Assembly: GCF_007559435.1 (NCBI RefSeq)
Contig: NZ_VMBP01000001.1
Location: 993,406 to 1,057,405 of the forward strand
Direction: 5' to 3'
Origin: Ancylobacter moscoviensis
GTDB taxonomy: Bacteria; Pseudomonadota; Alphaproteobacteria; Rhizobiales; Xanthobacteraceae
Length of the DNA stretch: 64,000 nucleotides
A program made the position numbers and the translations under genes. The notes under the pieces were generated by a model. The model made no database searches and was not told the DNA's origin. It saw only the letters and a program-made list of their open reading frames with translations. Every line of letters starts with the position of its first letter. The first letter of the stretch is position 1. Below, piece after piece: positions 53,379-62,450 of this stretch.

Positions 53379-54578
53379 CTACGAGACCCGTGCGCCGCGC
53401 AGGCTCGGCAGGAACCAGGCGAGCAGGCCGAAGGCCGGCAGGAAGGCGCAGACCTGGTAGATCGTATCGATGCCGTAACGGTCGGCGAACAGGCCGAGCG
53501 CCGCCGCCGCCAGCCCTCCGAGGCCGAAGACCAGCCCGTAGAAGAAGCCGCCGATCAGCCCGATGCGGTTCGGCATCAGCTCGATCGCGTAGATGAGGAT
53601 GGCGGCGAAGGCGCTCGACATGATCAGGTTGATGATCACCGTCAGCACGCCGGTCCAGACGAGGCCGACATGGGGCAGCATCAGGGTGAAGGGCAGGGCG
53701 CCGAGGATCGAGAACCAGATGATCTTGTTGCGGCCGATGCGGTCGCCCAGCATGCCGCCGAACAGCACGCCCGCCGCCGAGGAGACGAGGAAGAGGAACA
53801 GCATCACCTGCGAGGTCTGCACCGACACCTCGAAGCGCTCGATGAGGTAGAAGGTGTAGAAGGAGGTGAAGCTCGCCGTATAGGCGGTCTTCGAGCACAG
53901 CAGCGCGATCAGGATCGCCAGCGGGAAGGCGACCTGCCGCAGGCCGGGCGCCGGCGTCTCCTCGCTCGCATGGCTGGCCTTGCGGGCCGGCGTCGAGAGG
54001 GCATGGTGCCCGGCGGTCCAGCCGAGCAGCGGCATGGCGAGGAGCGCGGCGGCCGAGAACCAGGCGAGGCTCGCCTGCCCGTTCGGCACGATGATGAAGG
54101 CGGCGAGCAGCGGGCCGATGGCGCCACCGGCCTGCCCGCCGACCTGGAACAGGCCCTGCGCGAAGCCGTGCCGGCCGCCGGAGGCCTTGCGGGCCATGCG
54201 CGTGGCTTCCGGGTGGAAGATCGACGAGCCGATGCCCACGCAGGCCGCCGCGAGCAGCAGCAGTGCATAGCTGCCGGCATAGGCGAGCCCGACCAGCCCC
54301 ACCAGCGTGAAGCCCATGCCGGCGACGGTGGAATAGGGCAGCGGGTAGCGGTCGGTGTACAGGCCGATCAGCGGCTGCAGCAGCGAGGCGGAGATCTGGA
54401 AGGTCAGGGTGATGATGCCGATCTGGCCGAAATCCAGCGCATAGGCGGTCTTGATGATCGGATAGACCGCCGGGATCAGCGACTGGATCATGTCGTTGAG
54501 GAAATGCGCCGCGCTGAGCGCGACCAGCACGGGCATGGCGGCACGGCGCACGGCGTCGGCCGGGACATTCACGGTCAT
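53379..54578 (-). CDS. MFS efflux protein, fosmidomycin-resistance (Fsr) type
   Basis: 399 residues, 12 helices. SAAHFLNDMIQSLIPAVYP opening, DRYPLPY loop, GSSIFHPEATRMARKAS and GDRIGRNKIIWFS loops are characteristic of the Fsr family, drug:proton antiporters. ATG 54578 gives MTVNVPADAV. First gene of a minus-strand run leading to the Ntn hydrolase gene; divergent from the HIT gene. Actual substrate unknown. Confidence 0.88.
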   Translation of the reverse strand: MTVNVPADAVRRAAMPVLVALSAAHFLNDMIQSLIPAVYPIIKTAYALDFGQIGIITLTFQISASLLQPLIGLYTDRYPLPYSTVAGMGFTLVGLVGLAYAGSYALLLLAAACVGIGSSIFHPEATRMARKASGGRHGFAQGLFQVGGQAGGAIGPLLAAFIIVPNGQASLAWFSAAALLAMPLLGWTAGHHALSTPARKASHASEETPAPGLRQVAFPLAILIALLCSKTAYTASFTSFYTFYLIERFEVSVQTSQVMLFLFLVSSAAGVLFGGMLGDRIGRNKIIWFSILGALPFTLMLPHVGLVWTGVLTVIINLIMSSAFAAILIYAIELMPNRIGLIGGFFYGLVFGLGGLAAAALGLFADRYGIDTIYQVCAFLPAFGLLAWFLPSLRGARVS

Positions 54579-54777
54579 GACACTTCGCTTCGAATTCGCG
54601 GCCGAGCCATGACCGCCCGGCGCCCTGCCTTTCAGTAGAACAAAGCGGCGCGCGGAACAAATGCGGCGGTCTGCCCCGCCGCTTCGCCATGGCGGGCGGC
54701 GAGCCGGGCGGCTATAGCTGGGCCGCGCCCGCAGTTCGGCCGGGCAGTGCGAGCGGCACGGGAGCCCGACCGCGACG

Positions 54778-55197
54778 ATGAGCGACGCCAGCTTTTCCCT
54801 CGATCCGCGCCTCGAAGCCGATACCTTCCCGGTGCTCGACCTGCCGCTCGCCACCGTGCGGCTGATGGACGATTCCCGCTTTCCCTGGCTGATCCTGGTA
54901 CCGCGCCGGCCCGGCCTCGCCGAGCTCATCGAGCTGGAGGGCGACGACCGCGCGGCGCTGACCGCCGAGATCGATCAGGCAAGCCGGGCGCTGAAGACGC
55001 TGACCGGCTGCGACAAGCTCAACGTCGCCGCGCTCGGCAACATGGTGCGCCAGCTCCACATCCACGTCATCGCCCGCTTCGAGGGCGATGTGGCCTGGCC
55101 CGGCCCGGTCTGGGGCGTTGGCGAGCGCCGGACCTATGCGTCGCCGCAGGCCATGCTGCTGGTGGCGCGGCTGCGCGCGGCGCTGGGCGGTGCATGA
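54778..55197 (+). CDS. HIT-family nucleotide-binding protein
   Basis: 139 residues of histidine-triad fold. The triad reads Q92-L-H94-I-H96-V, so the first His is Gln; the middle catalytic His is kept. PWLILVPRRPGLAELIEL is the normal upstream block. Likely a nucleotide hydrolase or transferase on dinucleoside or AMP-conjugates. It overlaps nudC by 4 bp (ATGA), which suggests a joint role in nucleotide clean-up. Confidence 0.88.
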   Translation: MSDASFSLDPRLEADTFPVLDLPLATVRLMDDSRFPWLILVPRRPGLAELIELEGDDRAALTAEIDQASRALKTLTGCDKLNVAALGNMVRQLHIHVIARFEGDVAWPGPVWGVGERRTYASPQAMLLVARLRAALGGA

Positions 55198-56159
55198 TGG
55201 AAGCGGCGCTGCTGGGGGAATGGCCCCATCTCGGCTATGTCGGCTCGCGGCTCGACCGCGGCAGCCTTCGGCGCGGCGAGGTCGCGGCCCTGCTCGCCGA
55301 TCCGCGCGCCCGTGCCTGCCTCGTCGCCGGCGAGAGCATCGTGCTGAAGCGCCGGCCGGGCATGGCGGACGGGCCCGGCGCCTTCGAGGCGCTGTTCGCG
55401 CTTGAGGAGGCGGCGGCCCTCGGCGGCCGCACCGGCGAGGCCTGCCTGCTGGGGCTCGACGGCGCGGTGCCGCATTTCGTGCTGCCGCTGCACGCGGCGG
55501 CGCTCGCGGTGCTGGCGGAGCGGCCGGACCTCTTCGTCATCGACCTGCGCTCCATCGCCGTGCAGGAGCTGGTGAGCGCGGAGGAGATCGGCCAGCTCGC
55601 CACCGCCAAGGCGATGACCGCCTGGCACGCCCGGCGCAGCTTCTGCTCCAATTGCGGCGAGCGCCTCGTCGTCGCCGAGGCCGGCTGGCGGCGCGAATGC
55701 CCGAGCTGCGGCGCGCAGCATTTCCCGCGCACCGACCCGGTGGTGATCATGCTTACCGTTGACGGCGACGAATGCCTGCTCGGCCGCTCCGCCCGTTTCG
55801 CGCCGGGCATGTGGTCGTGCCTCGCCGGCTTCGTCGAGCCCGGCGAGACCTTCGAGCAGGCGGTGCGGCGCGAGACCATGGAGGAAGCCGGCATCCACAC
55901 CGGCGCGGTGCGCTATCTCGCCTGCCAGCCCTGGCCGTTCCCGATGTCGGTGATGATCGGCATGCACGCGCAGGCCCTGTCGCGCGACATCACCATCGAT
56001 CCGAACGAGCTGGAAGGGGCGCGCTGGTTCCACCGCGACGAGGTGGCCCTGCTGCTCGCCCGCACCCATCCCGAGGGCCTCACCGCGCCCCCGCGCATGG
56101 CGATCGCGCATCACCTGATAAGGGCGTTCGTGGAAGGGCGCGACCCGCCGCGGGGGTGA
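55194..56159 (+). CDS. nudC: NADH pyrophosphatase / RNA NAD-decapping hydrolase
   Basis: 321 residues. N-terminal domain, zinc ribbon near 150-175 (FCSNCGERL and ECPSCGAQ), the Nudix box beginning GFVEPGETFEQA with EEAGI, and the NudC-specific QPWPFPMSVM. Hydrolyses NADH and removes NAD caps from RNA in characterised members. The ATG overlaps the HIT stop. Converges with dcd; a paired repeat fills the gap. Confidence 0.95.
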   Translation: MMEAALLGEWPHLGYVGSRLDRGSLRRGEVAALLADPRARACLVAGESIVLKRRPGMADGPGAFEALFALEEAAALGGRTGEACLLGLDGAVPHFVLPLHAAALAVLAERPDLFVIDLRSIAVQELVSAEEIGQLATAKAMTAWHARRSFCSNCGERLVVAEAGWRRECPSCGAQHFPRTDPVVIMLTVDGDECLLGRSARFAPGMWSCLAGFVEPGETFEQAVRRETMEEAGIHTGAVRYLACQPWPFPMSVMIGMHAQALSRDITIDPNELEGARWFHRDEVALLLARTHPEGLTAPPRMAIAHHLIRAFVEGRDPPRG

Positions 56160-56173
56160 AGGCAGGTAGACGA

Positions 56174-56265
56174 CGTCATGCCCGGGCTTGGCCTGGGCAT
56201 CCACGACTTGGGACCGGGTGCAGGCGGGAAGGACGTGGATGGGCGGGACAAGCCCGGCCATGACG
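56174..56265. repeat. paired-palindrome intergenic repeat, copy 6
   Basis: Hairpins 56174-56205 and 56235-56265, same layout as copies 2 and 4, between the convergent nudC and dcd stops. Confidence 0.88.
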
Positions 56266-56293
56266 GCGTTTTGGCGGGGAGGGCGTTCCGGCC

Positions 56294-57412
56294 TCAGTCC
56301 CGCGTCCACGGGCGGAAATGCTTGGACAGCTTCAGCCCCTGCGCCTGATAGTTGGAGCCCAGCCCCTCGCCATAGAGCGTCGTCGGGTGCTCCAGCATCC
56401 GCTCATAGACGAGGCGGCCGACGATCTGGCCGTCCTCGAGGATGAACGGCACCTCGCGCGAGCGCACCTCCAGCACGGCGCGGGCGCCTCGTCCTCCCGC
56501 CGCGTCATGGCCGAAGCCGGGGTCGAAGAAGCCGGCATAGTGCACGCGGAATTCGCCCACCAGCGGATCGAAGGGCACCATCTCCGCCGCGTGGCTGGGC
56601 GGCACGTGCACGGCCTCCTTGGAGGCGAGGATGTAGAAGGCGTCGGGATCGAGCACCAGCTCGCGCCGGCCGCGCGTGACCAGCGGCTCCCAATAGTCCT
56701 CGACCTCGCAGGCGGCGCGGCGGTCGACGTCGATCAGGCCGGTATGGCGCTTGGCGCGGAAGCCGAGCAGCCCGCCGAAGCCCTCGCCGGAGAGATCGAC
56801 GCTCACCGCGATGCCGCCGCCGGCGATGTCCGCCGCCGGCGCGTCGACCAGCTTCTGCGCGCGGTTCAGTGCCCCCAGCGCCGCCTCGTCGAGCCGGGCG
56901 TCGCCGCGCCGGAAACGGATCTGCGACAGGCGCGAGCCGCGCCGTACGAGGATCGGGAAGGTGCGCGGGCTGATTTCGAGATAGAGCTTGCCCTCATAGC
57001 CGGCGGGCACGATGTCGAAGGCGCGCGAGCGGTCGGCGATGACGCGGGTGAACACGTCGAGCCGCCCGGTGGAGCTTTTCGGGTTGGCCGAGGCGGCGAT
57101 GTCGCCCGGCAGCGCCAGCGCTTCCTCCAGTTCGACGAGATAGACGCAGCCTGTCTCCAGCACCTCGCCGTCGGTCAGGTCCAGCCGGTGCAGGGCCAGC
57201 CGTTCCAGCCGGTCCGCCACGGTCTCCGCCGGGCCGGGCAGGAAGCTCGCCCGGATGCGCCAGGCGGTGGGGCCGAGCCGCAGGTCGAGGCTCGCCGGCT
57301 GTACCTGGTCGGTGTCGAAGGGGCGCGCGGTCAGGATGGCGCGGCGCTCGGCCAGCGCCTGAATCGCATGGCCGGGCAGGATGCCCTCGCCGGTCAGACC
57401 CGAATCCGCCAC
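56294..57412 (-). CDS. dcd: dCTP deaminase, double-length alphaproteobacterial form
   Basis: Deaminates dCTP to dUTP for thymidylate synthesis. 372 residues, about twice the E. coli Dcd, matching the alphaproteobacterial DCD family of tandem dUTPase-like halves: LDLRLG and ANPKSSTGRLDVFTRV in the first half, DPLVGEFRVHYAGFFDPGFG and the late EGLGSNYQAQGLKLSKHF in the second. I chose the GTG at 57412, which has GGAG eight bases upstream; a GTG at 57493 would add 27 unconserved residues. Divergent from the riboswitch-metZ unit. Confidence 0.92.
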   Translation of the reverse strand: MADSGLTGEGILPGHAIQALAERRAILTARPFDTDQVQPASLDLRLGPTAWRIRASFLPGPAETVADRLERLALHRLDLTDGEVLETGCVYLVELEEALALPGDIAASANPKSSTGRLDVFTRVIADRSRAFDIVPAGYEGKLYLEISPRTFPILVRRGSRLSQIRFRRGDARLDEAALGALNRAQKLVDAPAADIAGGGIAVSVDLSGEGFGGLLGFRAKRHTGLIDVDRRAACEVEDYWEPLVTRGRRELVLDPDAFYILASKEAVHVPPSHAAEMVPFDPLVGEFRVHYAGFFDPGFGHDAAGGRGARAVLEVRSREVPFILEDGQIVGRLVYERMLEHPTTLYGEGLGSNYQAQGLKLSKHFRPWTRD

Positions 57413-57515
57413 GCTCGTCGCTCCGCTGATGATCGCTTTCCCAGTCGCACCGTTCGCTTTACCGGACGCGCCCCTTGACGCCAAGTCCGGCACGGGAGTA
57501 AGCCCGGCTTCCGAA

Positions 57516-57573
57516 CGTGGTCATTTGAGCCGGCCGGCTTGCCGCCACGCTAAACAAGGTTGCTAAAAAGGCC
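57516..57573 (+). promoter_or_regulatory. SAM-II riboswitch controlling metZ
   Basis: Stem CGTGG (57516-57520) with CCACG (57545-57549), the TCATTTGAGCCGGCC loop, the TAAACAAGG joint and the end GCTAAAAAGGCC match the alphaproteobacterial metA-element (SAM-II) consensus almost base for base. It ends 60 bp before the metZ start; a GCGCAG-CACT-GCGC hairpin follows. Excess S-adenosylmethionine should lower metZ expression. Confidence 0.95.
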
Positions 57574-57633
57574 GGGGCCGCGCAGCACTGCGCGTGAGCG
57601 ACCCCGGTAAGGCATATGATACCGGAGCCGCCG

Positions 57634-58842
57634 ATGACCGAGAACGTGAAGCTTTCCCCCGCCGAGATCGCCCAGCTGCGGCCCGACACCCGCCTCGTGC
57701 AGGGCGGCATCCTGCGCTCGCCCTTCGGCGAGACGGCGGAGGCGCTCTATCTGACGCAGGGCTATGTCTACGACACCGCCGAGCAGGCGGAGGCCCGCTT
57801 CAAGGGCGACGATCCCGGCTTCATCTACACCCGCTATTCCAACCCCACGGCGGCGATGTTCGAGACCCGCCTCGCGCTGCTGGAAGGCGCCGAGGTGGCC
57901 CGTGCCACGGCCTCCGGCATGGCGGCGGTCACGGCGGCGCTGCTCTGCCAGCTCAAGGCCGGCGACCACGTGGTGGCGGCCCGCGCGCTGTTCGGTTCCT
58001 GCCGCTATGTGGTGGAGGAATTGCTGCCGCGCTTCGGCATCGCCTCGACGCTGGTCGACGGCACCGACCTCGCGGCGTGGAAGGCGGCGGTGCGGCCGGA
58101 AACCCGGGTGTTCTTCCTGGAGAGCCCGACCAACCCGACGCTGGAGCTGGTGGACATCGCGGCGGTGGCGGAGATCTCCAAGGCGGCCGGCGCCTGCCTC
58201 GTCGTCGACAACGTGTTCGCCACGCCGATGCTGCAGAGCCCGCTGGCGTTGGGCGCCGACGTGGTGGTCTACTCCGCCACCAAGCACATTGACGGGCAGG
58301 GCCGGTGCCTGGCCGGTGTGGTGCTGTGCTCGGAGAAGTTCCTCACCGACCATCTCCAGACCTTCCTGCGCCAGACCGGCCCCTCGGTCTCACCCTTCAA
58401 CGCCTGGGTGATGCTCAAGGGGCTGGAGACGCTGCCGCTGCGCGTCGAGCGCGCGCAGGCAAGCGCCGGCACCCTCGCCGACCGGCTCGCCGCGCTGCCC
58501 GGCGTCTCCAAGGTCATCTATCCCTGGCGCGCCGACCATCCCCAGCACGCGCTGGCCAGGCGCCAGATGCGGGGCGGCGGCACGCTCGTCACCTTCGAGG
58601 TCGCCGGCGGCAAGGCCGGCGCCTTCCGCTTCCTCAACGAGCTGAAGGTGGTGCGCATCTCCAACAATCTCGGCGACGCCAAGAGCCTGATCACCCATCC
58701 CGCGACCACGACGCACCAGCGCTTCACTCCCGAGGCACGGGCGGAGATGGGCATTTCCGACGGCATGGTGCGCCTCTCGGTCGGCCTGGAGCATGTCGAC
58801 GACCTGACCGACGACGTCGTCCGCGCGTTGAAGGCGGTGTGA
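57634..58842 (+). CDS. metZ: O-succinylhomoserine sulfhydrylase
   Basis: PLP enzyme of the Cys/Met metabolism family, makes homocysteine from O-succinylhomoserine and sulfide (direct sulfhydrylation). 402 residues: YTRYSNPT (66-72), ESPTNPTLELVDI, Asp192 and the Schiff-base Lys217 in YSATKHIDGQGR; RISNNLGDAKSLITHPATTTH near the end. The QGRCLAG run favours MetZ over cystathionine lyases. ATG 57634 has GGAG seven bases upstream; an in-frame ATG at 57616 is less likely. A SAM-II riboswitch precedes it. Confidence 0.94.
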   Translation: MTENVKLSPAEIAQLRPDTRLVQGGILRSPFGETAEALYLTQGYVYDTAEQAEARFKGDDPGFIYTRYSNPTAAMFETRLALLEGAEVARATASGMAAVTAALLCQLKAGDHVVAARALFGSCRYVVEELLPRFGIASTLVDGTDLAAWKAAVRPETRVFFLESPTNPTLELVDIAAVAEISKAAGACLVVDNVFATPMLQSPLALGADVVVYSATKHIDGQGRCLAGVVLCSEKFLTDHLQTFLRQTGPSVSPFNAWVMLKGLETLPLRVERAQASAGTLADRLAALPGVSKVIYPWRADHPQHALARRQMRGGGTLVTFEVAGGKAGAFRFLNELKVVRISNNLGDAKSLITHPATTTHQRFTPEARAEMGISDGMVRLSVGLEHVDDLTDDVVRALKAV

Positions 58843-59048
58843 GGCAGGAAACCCCGGAGTAACCCCCCCTGCCCCTCGCTCCGGCGGAGGGCCGGGGCCC
58901 CTCCGCTGCCCGCTCGCCTGACGTCTGGCAGCTGTCCCCAGAAGGATCGCCGCAAAACGTCCTCGTGATACCTCCGGCCTTGCCCTGAGGGGGTGAAAGC
59001 CCTTCATTAGCAGCGGGGACGAAGCGGGAGGCGACAGGAGGCAGGCGC

Positions 59049-59441
59049 ATGTACCGGGCGACGACGAGGGGCGTGCAGGTGACGGTGACACCGCGCTTCG
59101 CGCCGGAGCGCTCGGACCCGGAGCGCGGCCAGTATTTCTGGGCCTACACCATCGAGATCGTGAATCTCGGCGCCGATACGGTGCAGCTCAAGTCCCGCCA
59201 CTGGATCATCACCGATGCGCTCGGCCGGGTGCAGGAGGTGCGCGGTGCCGGCGTCGTCGGCGAGCAGCCGGTGCTGCCGCCGGGGGCGCATTTCGAGTAC
59301 ACCAGCGGGGTGCCGCTGCCGACCTCCACCGGCATCATGGAAGGCAGCTACAACTTCACCACCCGCGGCGGCGATGCCTTCGACGCCGAGGTGCCGGCCT
59401 TCTCTCTGGACATGCCGGGCGAGACGCGCACCCTGAACTAG
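59049..59441 (+). CDS. apaG: ApaG protein
   Basis: 130-residue beta-sandwich protein. YRATTRGVQVTVTPRF, NLGADTVQLKSRHWIITDA, GEQPVLPPGAHFEYTSGVPL and MEGSYNF are the family blocks. Linked to Co/Mg resistance in enterobacteria and binds pyrophosphate-like ligands; precise role unknown. It stands alone 206 bp after metZ; that gap has no recognised feature except GC-rich short stems. Confidence 0.95.
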   Translation: MYRATTRGVQVTVTPRFAPERSDPERGQYFWAYTIEIVNLGADTVQLKSRHWIITDALGRVQEVRGAGVVGEQPVLPPGAHFEYTSGVPLPTSTGIMEGSYNFTTRGGDAFDAEVPAFSLDMPGETRTLN

Positions 59442-59559
59442 CGGGCGACGGCTCCCGCTTCCGGCCGTCCGGCGAAGCAGCTATGGTGGACCGAGCCTCC
59501 GGGCGCCCCTGAAGTCATGCCACCGAGCGTCCCGCCGTGCTGAACGGTTCCTGCATCCC

Positions 59560-61011
59560 GTGATCGACCTGCGCCCGATCGCTGCCATTCTCGGCGTGCT
59601 GCTCGCCGTCCTCGGCACGACCATGATGATTCCGGCGCTGGTCGACCTGATCGCCGGCCAGCGCGACGTCGTCATCTACGCCGCCGCCGCCGTCATCACC
59701 GCCTTCGTCGGGCTGTCGCTCTGGCTCGCCGGCCGGTCGGGCGAGGTGGAGCGGCTGGACCTGCGGCAGGCTTTCGTGCTGACCACGGCGAGCTGGGTGG
59801 TGCTGTCCGGCTTCGCCGCCATCCCCTTCATGTGGACGGAGACCGACCTCTCCTTCACCGATGCCTATTTCGAGGCGATGTCGGGGCTCACCACCACCGG
59901 GGCGACGGTGATCGCCGGCCTCGACAACCGGCCGCCGGGCATCCTGATGTGGCGCGCCTTCCTGCACTGGTACGGCGGCATCGGCATCATCGTCATGGCC
60001 ATCGCGCTGCTGCCGATGATGCAGATCGGCGGCATGCAGCTCTTTCGCGCCGAGTCCTCGGACAAGCAGGAGAAGATGCTGCCGCGCGCGGCGCAGATGG
60101 CCAAGGGCATCCTCGGCACCTACCTCGTGCTCACCTTCGCCTGCGCCGTCGCCTATGCCTTCCTCGGCATGAGCGTGTTCGACGCCATCACCCACGCCAT
60201 GTCGACCATCTCGACGGGCGGCTTTTCCACCCACGACGCCTCGATCGGCTACTTCAAGAGCCCGGCCATCGAGTATGCGGCGATCTTCTTCATGCTCGCC
60301 GGCTCGCTGCCCTTCGTGCTCTATGTGCGCGTGCTGGCGGGCGATTTCAGCCGCCTGCTGGCCAATGCCGAGGTGCGGCTGTTCTTCTCGCTGGTGGTGC
60401 TGTTCAGCCTGGTGTCGATGGTGGAGCAGGTGCGCGGCGGCATCGCCCAGGGCGAGACGGCGCTGCGGCAGGCGCTGTTCAACGTGGTGTCGATCATGTC
60501 CACCACCGGCTTCGTGGCGGCGGACTTCACCCATTGGGGCCCGCCGACCGACGCGCTTTACTTCATCCTGCTGTTCCTCGGCGCCTGCACCGGCTCGACG
60601 GCGGGCGGCATGAAGACCTTCCGCATCGCCATCCTCGGCTCGGCACTGGCGCAGCACCTCAAGCGGGTGATCTATCCGAACGGCGTGTTCCCGGTGCTCT
60701 ACGGGGGCAAGCCGATCGGCGACGACGTGGTGGCCTCGGTGCTCTCCTTCGCCTTCCTCTATCTGGCGAGCTTCATGGCGATCGGCATCGTCCTCAACTC
60801 GCTCGGCTTCGACATGGTGACGGCCTTCTCCGCCTCCATCACGGCGGTGGCGAATGTCGGCCCGGGGCTGGGGACGGTGGTCGGGCCGGCGCAGAATTTC
60901 GCCAGCCTGCCCGAGCAGGTCGTCTGGCTGCTGTCCTTCGGCATGCTGATGGGCCGCCTGGAGCTGTTCACCGTCCTCGTGCTGTTCCTGCCGAGCTTCT
61001 GGCGCCGCTGA
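59560..61011 (+). CDS. trkH: TrkH-family potassium uptake protein
   Basis: 483-residue membrane subunit of the Trk K+ uptake system. Four pore loops are visible: MSGLTTTGATV (about 107), STISTGGFSTHD (about 216), SIMSTTGFVAADF (about 311) and ANVGPGLGTV (about 430). GACTGSTAGGMKTFR is the conserved loop after pore 3. The start is GTG at 59560. It needs a TrkA partner, which is not in the window. Confidence 0.94.
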   Translation: MIDLRPIAAILGVLLAVLGTTMMIPALVDLIAGQRDVVIYAAAAVITAFVGLSLWLAGRSGEVERLDLRQAFVLTTASWVVLSGFAAIPFMWTETDLSFTDAYFEAMSGLTTTGATVIAGLDNRPPGILMWRAFLHWYGGIGIIVMAIALLPMMQIGGMQLFRAESSDKQEKMLPRAAQMAKGILGTYLVLTFACAVAYAFLGMSVFDAITHAMSTISTGGFSTHDASIGYFKSPAIEYAAIFFMLAGSLPFVLYVRVLAGDFSRLLANAEVRLFFSLVVLFSLVSMVEQVRGGIAQGETALRQALFNVVSIMSTTGFVAADFTHWGPPTDALYFILLFLGACTGSTAGGMKTFRIAILGSALAQHLKRVIYPNGVFPVLYGGKPIGDDVVASVLSFAFLYLASFMAIGIVLNSLGFDMVTAFSASITAVANVGPGLGTVVGPAQNFASLPEQVVWLLSFGMLMGRLELFTVLVLFLPSFWRR

Positions 61012-61126
61012 CGGCCCCTCGCACCGACGGAAAAGAGCTCTGGATTCAACGATCTGGCGCATTCTCCAGTTGGGCGACGCGGCAGAAGCCTCTATGCTGG
61101 GCGCCTGAGCGAAACGGGGACCCATC

Positions 61127-62290
61127 ATGCTGGCCGGACGAACGACGACCGAGGAACTGCTTGCCTATCTGGTCGCCTTCGACACCACGAGCCGCAACTC
61201 CAACCTCGAGCTGATCGCCTTCGTGCGCGACTATCTCGCCGCCTTCGGCATCGAGAGCGTTGTGGTGCCCAGCGAGGCCGGCGACAAGGCGAGCCTGTTC
61301 GCCACCATCGGCCCTTCCGGCGTCGGCGGCGTCTGCCTGTCCGGCCATTCGGACGTGGTGCCGGTGGACGGCCAGCCCTGGACCTCCGATCCCTTCACCC
61401 TGACGCCGAAGGACGACCGGCTCTATGGGCGCGGCTCCTGCGACATGAAGGGCTTCATCGCCGCCTGCCTCGCCATGGTGCCGGACATGGCGGCCGGCCG
61501 GCTCTCCACCCCCATCCACCTGCTGGTCTCCTATGACGAGGAGGTCGGCTGCACCGGCGTGGTGCCGGCGGTGCGCCGGCTGGGGGTCGATCTTCCCTTG
61601 CCCCGCGCCTGCATCGTCGGCGAGCCGACCTCGATGCGGGTGGTGGACGCCCACAAGTCCGGCATCGCCTATGTGACGACGGTGACCGGCCGCGAGGCGC
61701 ATTCCTCCATGCCGCAGCTCGGCGCCAACGCCATCTTCGCCGCCGCCGAGCTGGTCGGCGAGCTCGACCGCTACCGCGCCGAGCTGGTCGCCGCCGGCGA
61801 TCCCTCGGGCCGCTTCGACCCGCCGAATACCACGGTGCAGGTTACGGTCATCCAGGGCGGCACCGCCGGCAACATCGTGCCGCGCGACTGCGCGATCCGC
61901 TGGAACGTGCGCGGCCTGCCGGGCTTCGACGAGGACGCGCTGCTCGACCGCTTCGAGCGCTTCGGCCGCGAGGTGGTGCTGCCGAAGCTGCGGGAGACCG
62001 CGCCGGAGGCCGCCATCACCACCGACTTCATCTACAAGGTGCCGCCGCTGGCGCCGCAGACCGGCTCGGAGGCCGAGCTGCTGGCGCTGCGCCTCGCCGG
62101 GCAGAACCGCACCTACACGGTCGCCTACGGCACCGAGGGCGGGCACTTCCAGGCGCAGGGCATTCCCACCATCGTCTGCGGGCCCGGCTCGATCGACCAG
62201 GCGCACAAGCCGGACGAGTTCATCGAGGTGGCGCAGTTGCGGGCCTGCGAGCGCTTCCTCAAGGGCCTGATCGCCGAGTGCGCGGGGTAG
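61127..62290 (+). CDS. argE: acetylornithine deacetylase
   Basis: M20 metallopeptidase-family enzyme, 387 residues, removes acetate from N-acetylornithine. Metal ligands lie in LSGHSDVVPVDGQPW (His near 80), GRGSCDMKGF (Asp), and DEEVGCTG (catalytic Glu-Glu near 145); the dimerisation domain carries KSGIAYVTTVTGREAHSSMP. N-terminal TTEELLAYLVAFDTTSRNSN fits ArgE. Its partner argF lies 1.4 kb away on the other strand. Confidence 0.92.
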   Translation: MLAGRTTTEELLAYLVAFDTTSRNSNLELIAFVRDYLAAFGIESVVVPSEAGDKASLFATIGPSGVGGVCLSGHSDVVPVDGQPWTSDPFTLTPKDDRLYGRGSCDMKGFIAACLAMVPDMAAGRLSTPIHLLVSYDEEVGCTGVVPAVRRLGVDLPLPRACIVGEPTSMRVVDAHKSGIAYVTTVTGREAHSSMPQLGANAIFAAAELVGELDRYRAELVAAGDPSGRFDPPNTTVQVTVIQGGTAGNIVPRDCAIRWNVRGLPGFDEDALLDRFERFGREVVLPKLRETAPEAAITTDFIYKVPPLAPQTGSEAELLALRLAGQNRTYTVAYGTEGGHFQAQGIPTIVCGPGSIDQAHKPDEFIEVAQLRACERFLKGLIAECAG

Positions 62291-62314
62291 GGCCGACGGC
62301 CACCGGCAGAACGC

Positions 62315-62403
62315 CGTCATGCCCGGACCTGATCCGGGCATCCACGCCTTGGACGCAGGCGGAAAGACGCGGGCGGCAGGGACGAGGCCGGCCATCCACG
62401 TCG
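62315..62403. repeat. paired-palindrome intergenic repeat, copy 7 (second half decayed)
   Basis: First hairpin 62315-62346 is intact (CATGCCCGGA...TCCGGGCAT); the second half (about 62366-62403) keeps GGACGAGGCCGGCCAT but lost its symmetry. Located between the convergent argE and hslO stops. Confidence 0.8.
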
Positions 62404-62450
62404 TGCAAAATGGCGTCGCGTAAGACGACGTCGCGCGAGCGGAGGGGCGC

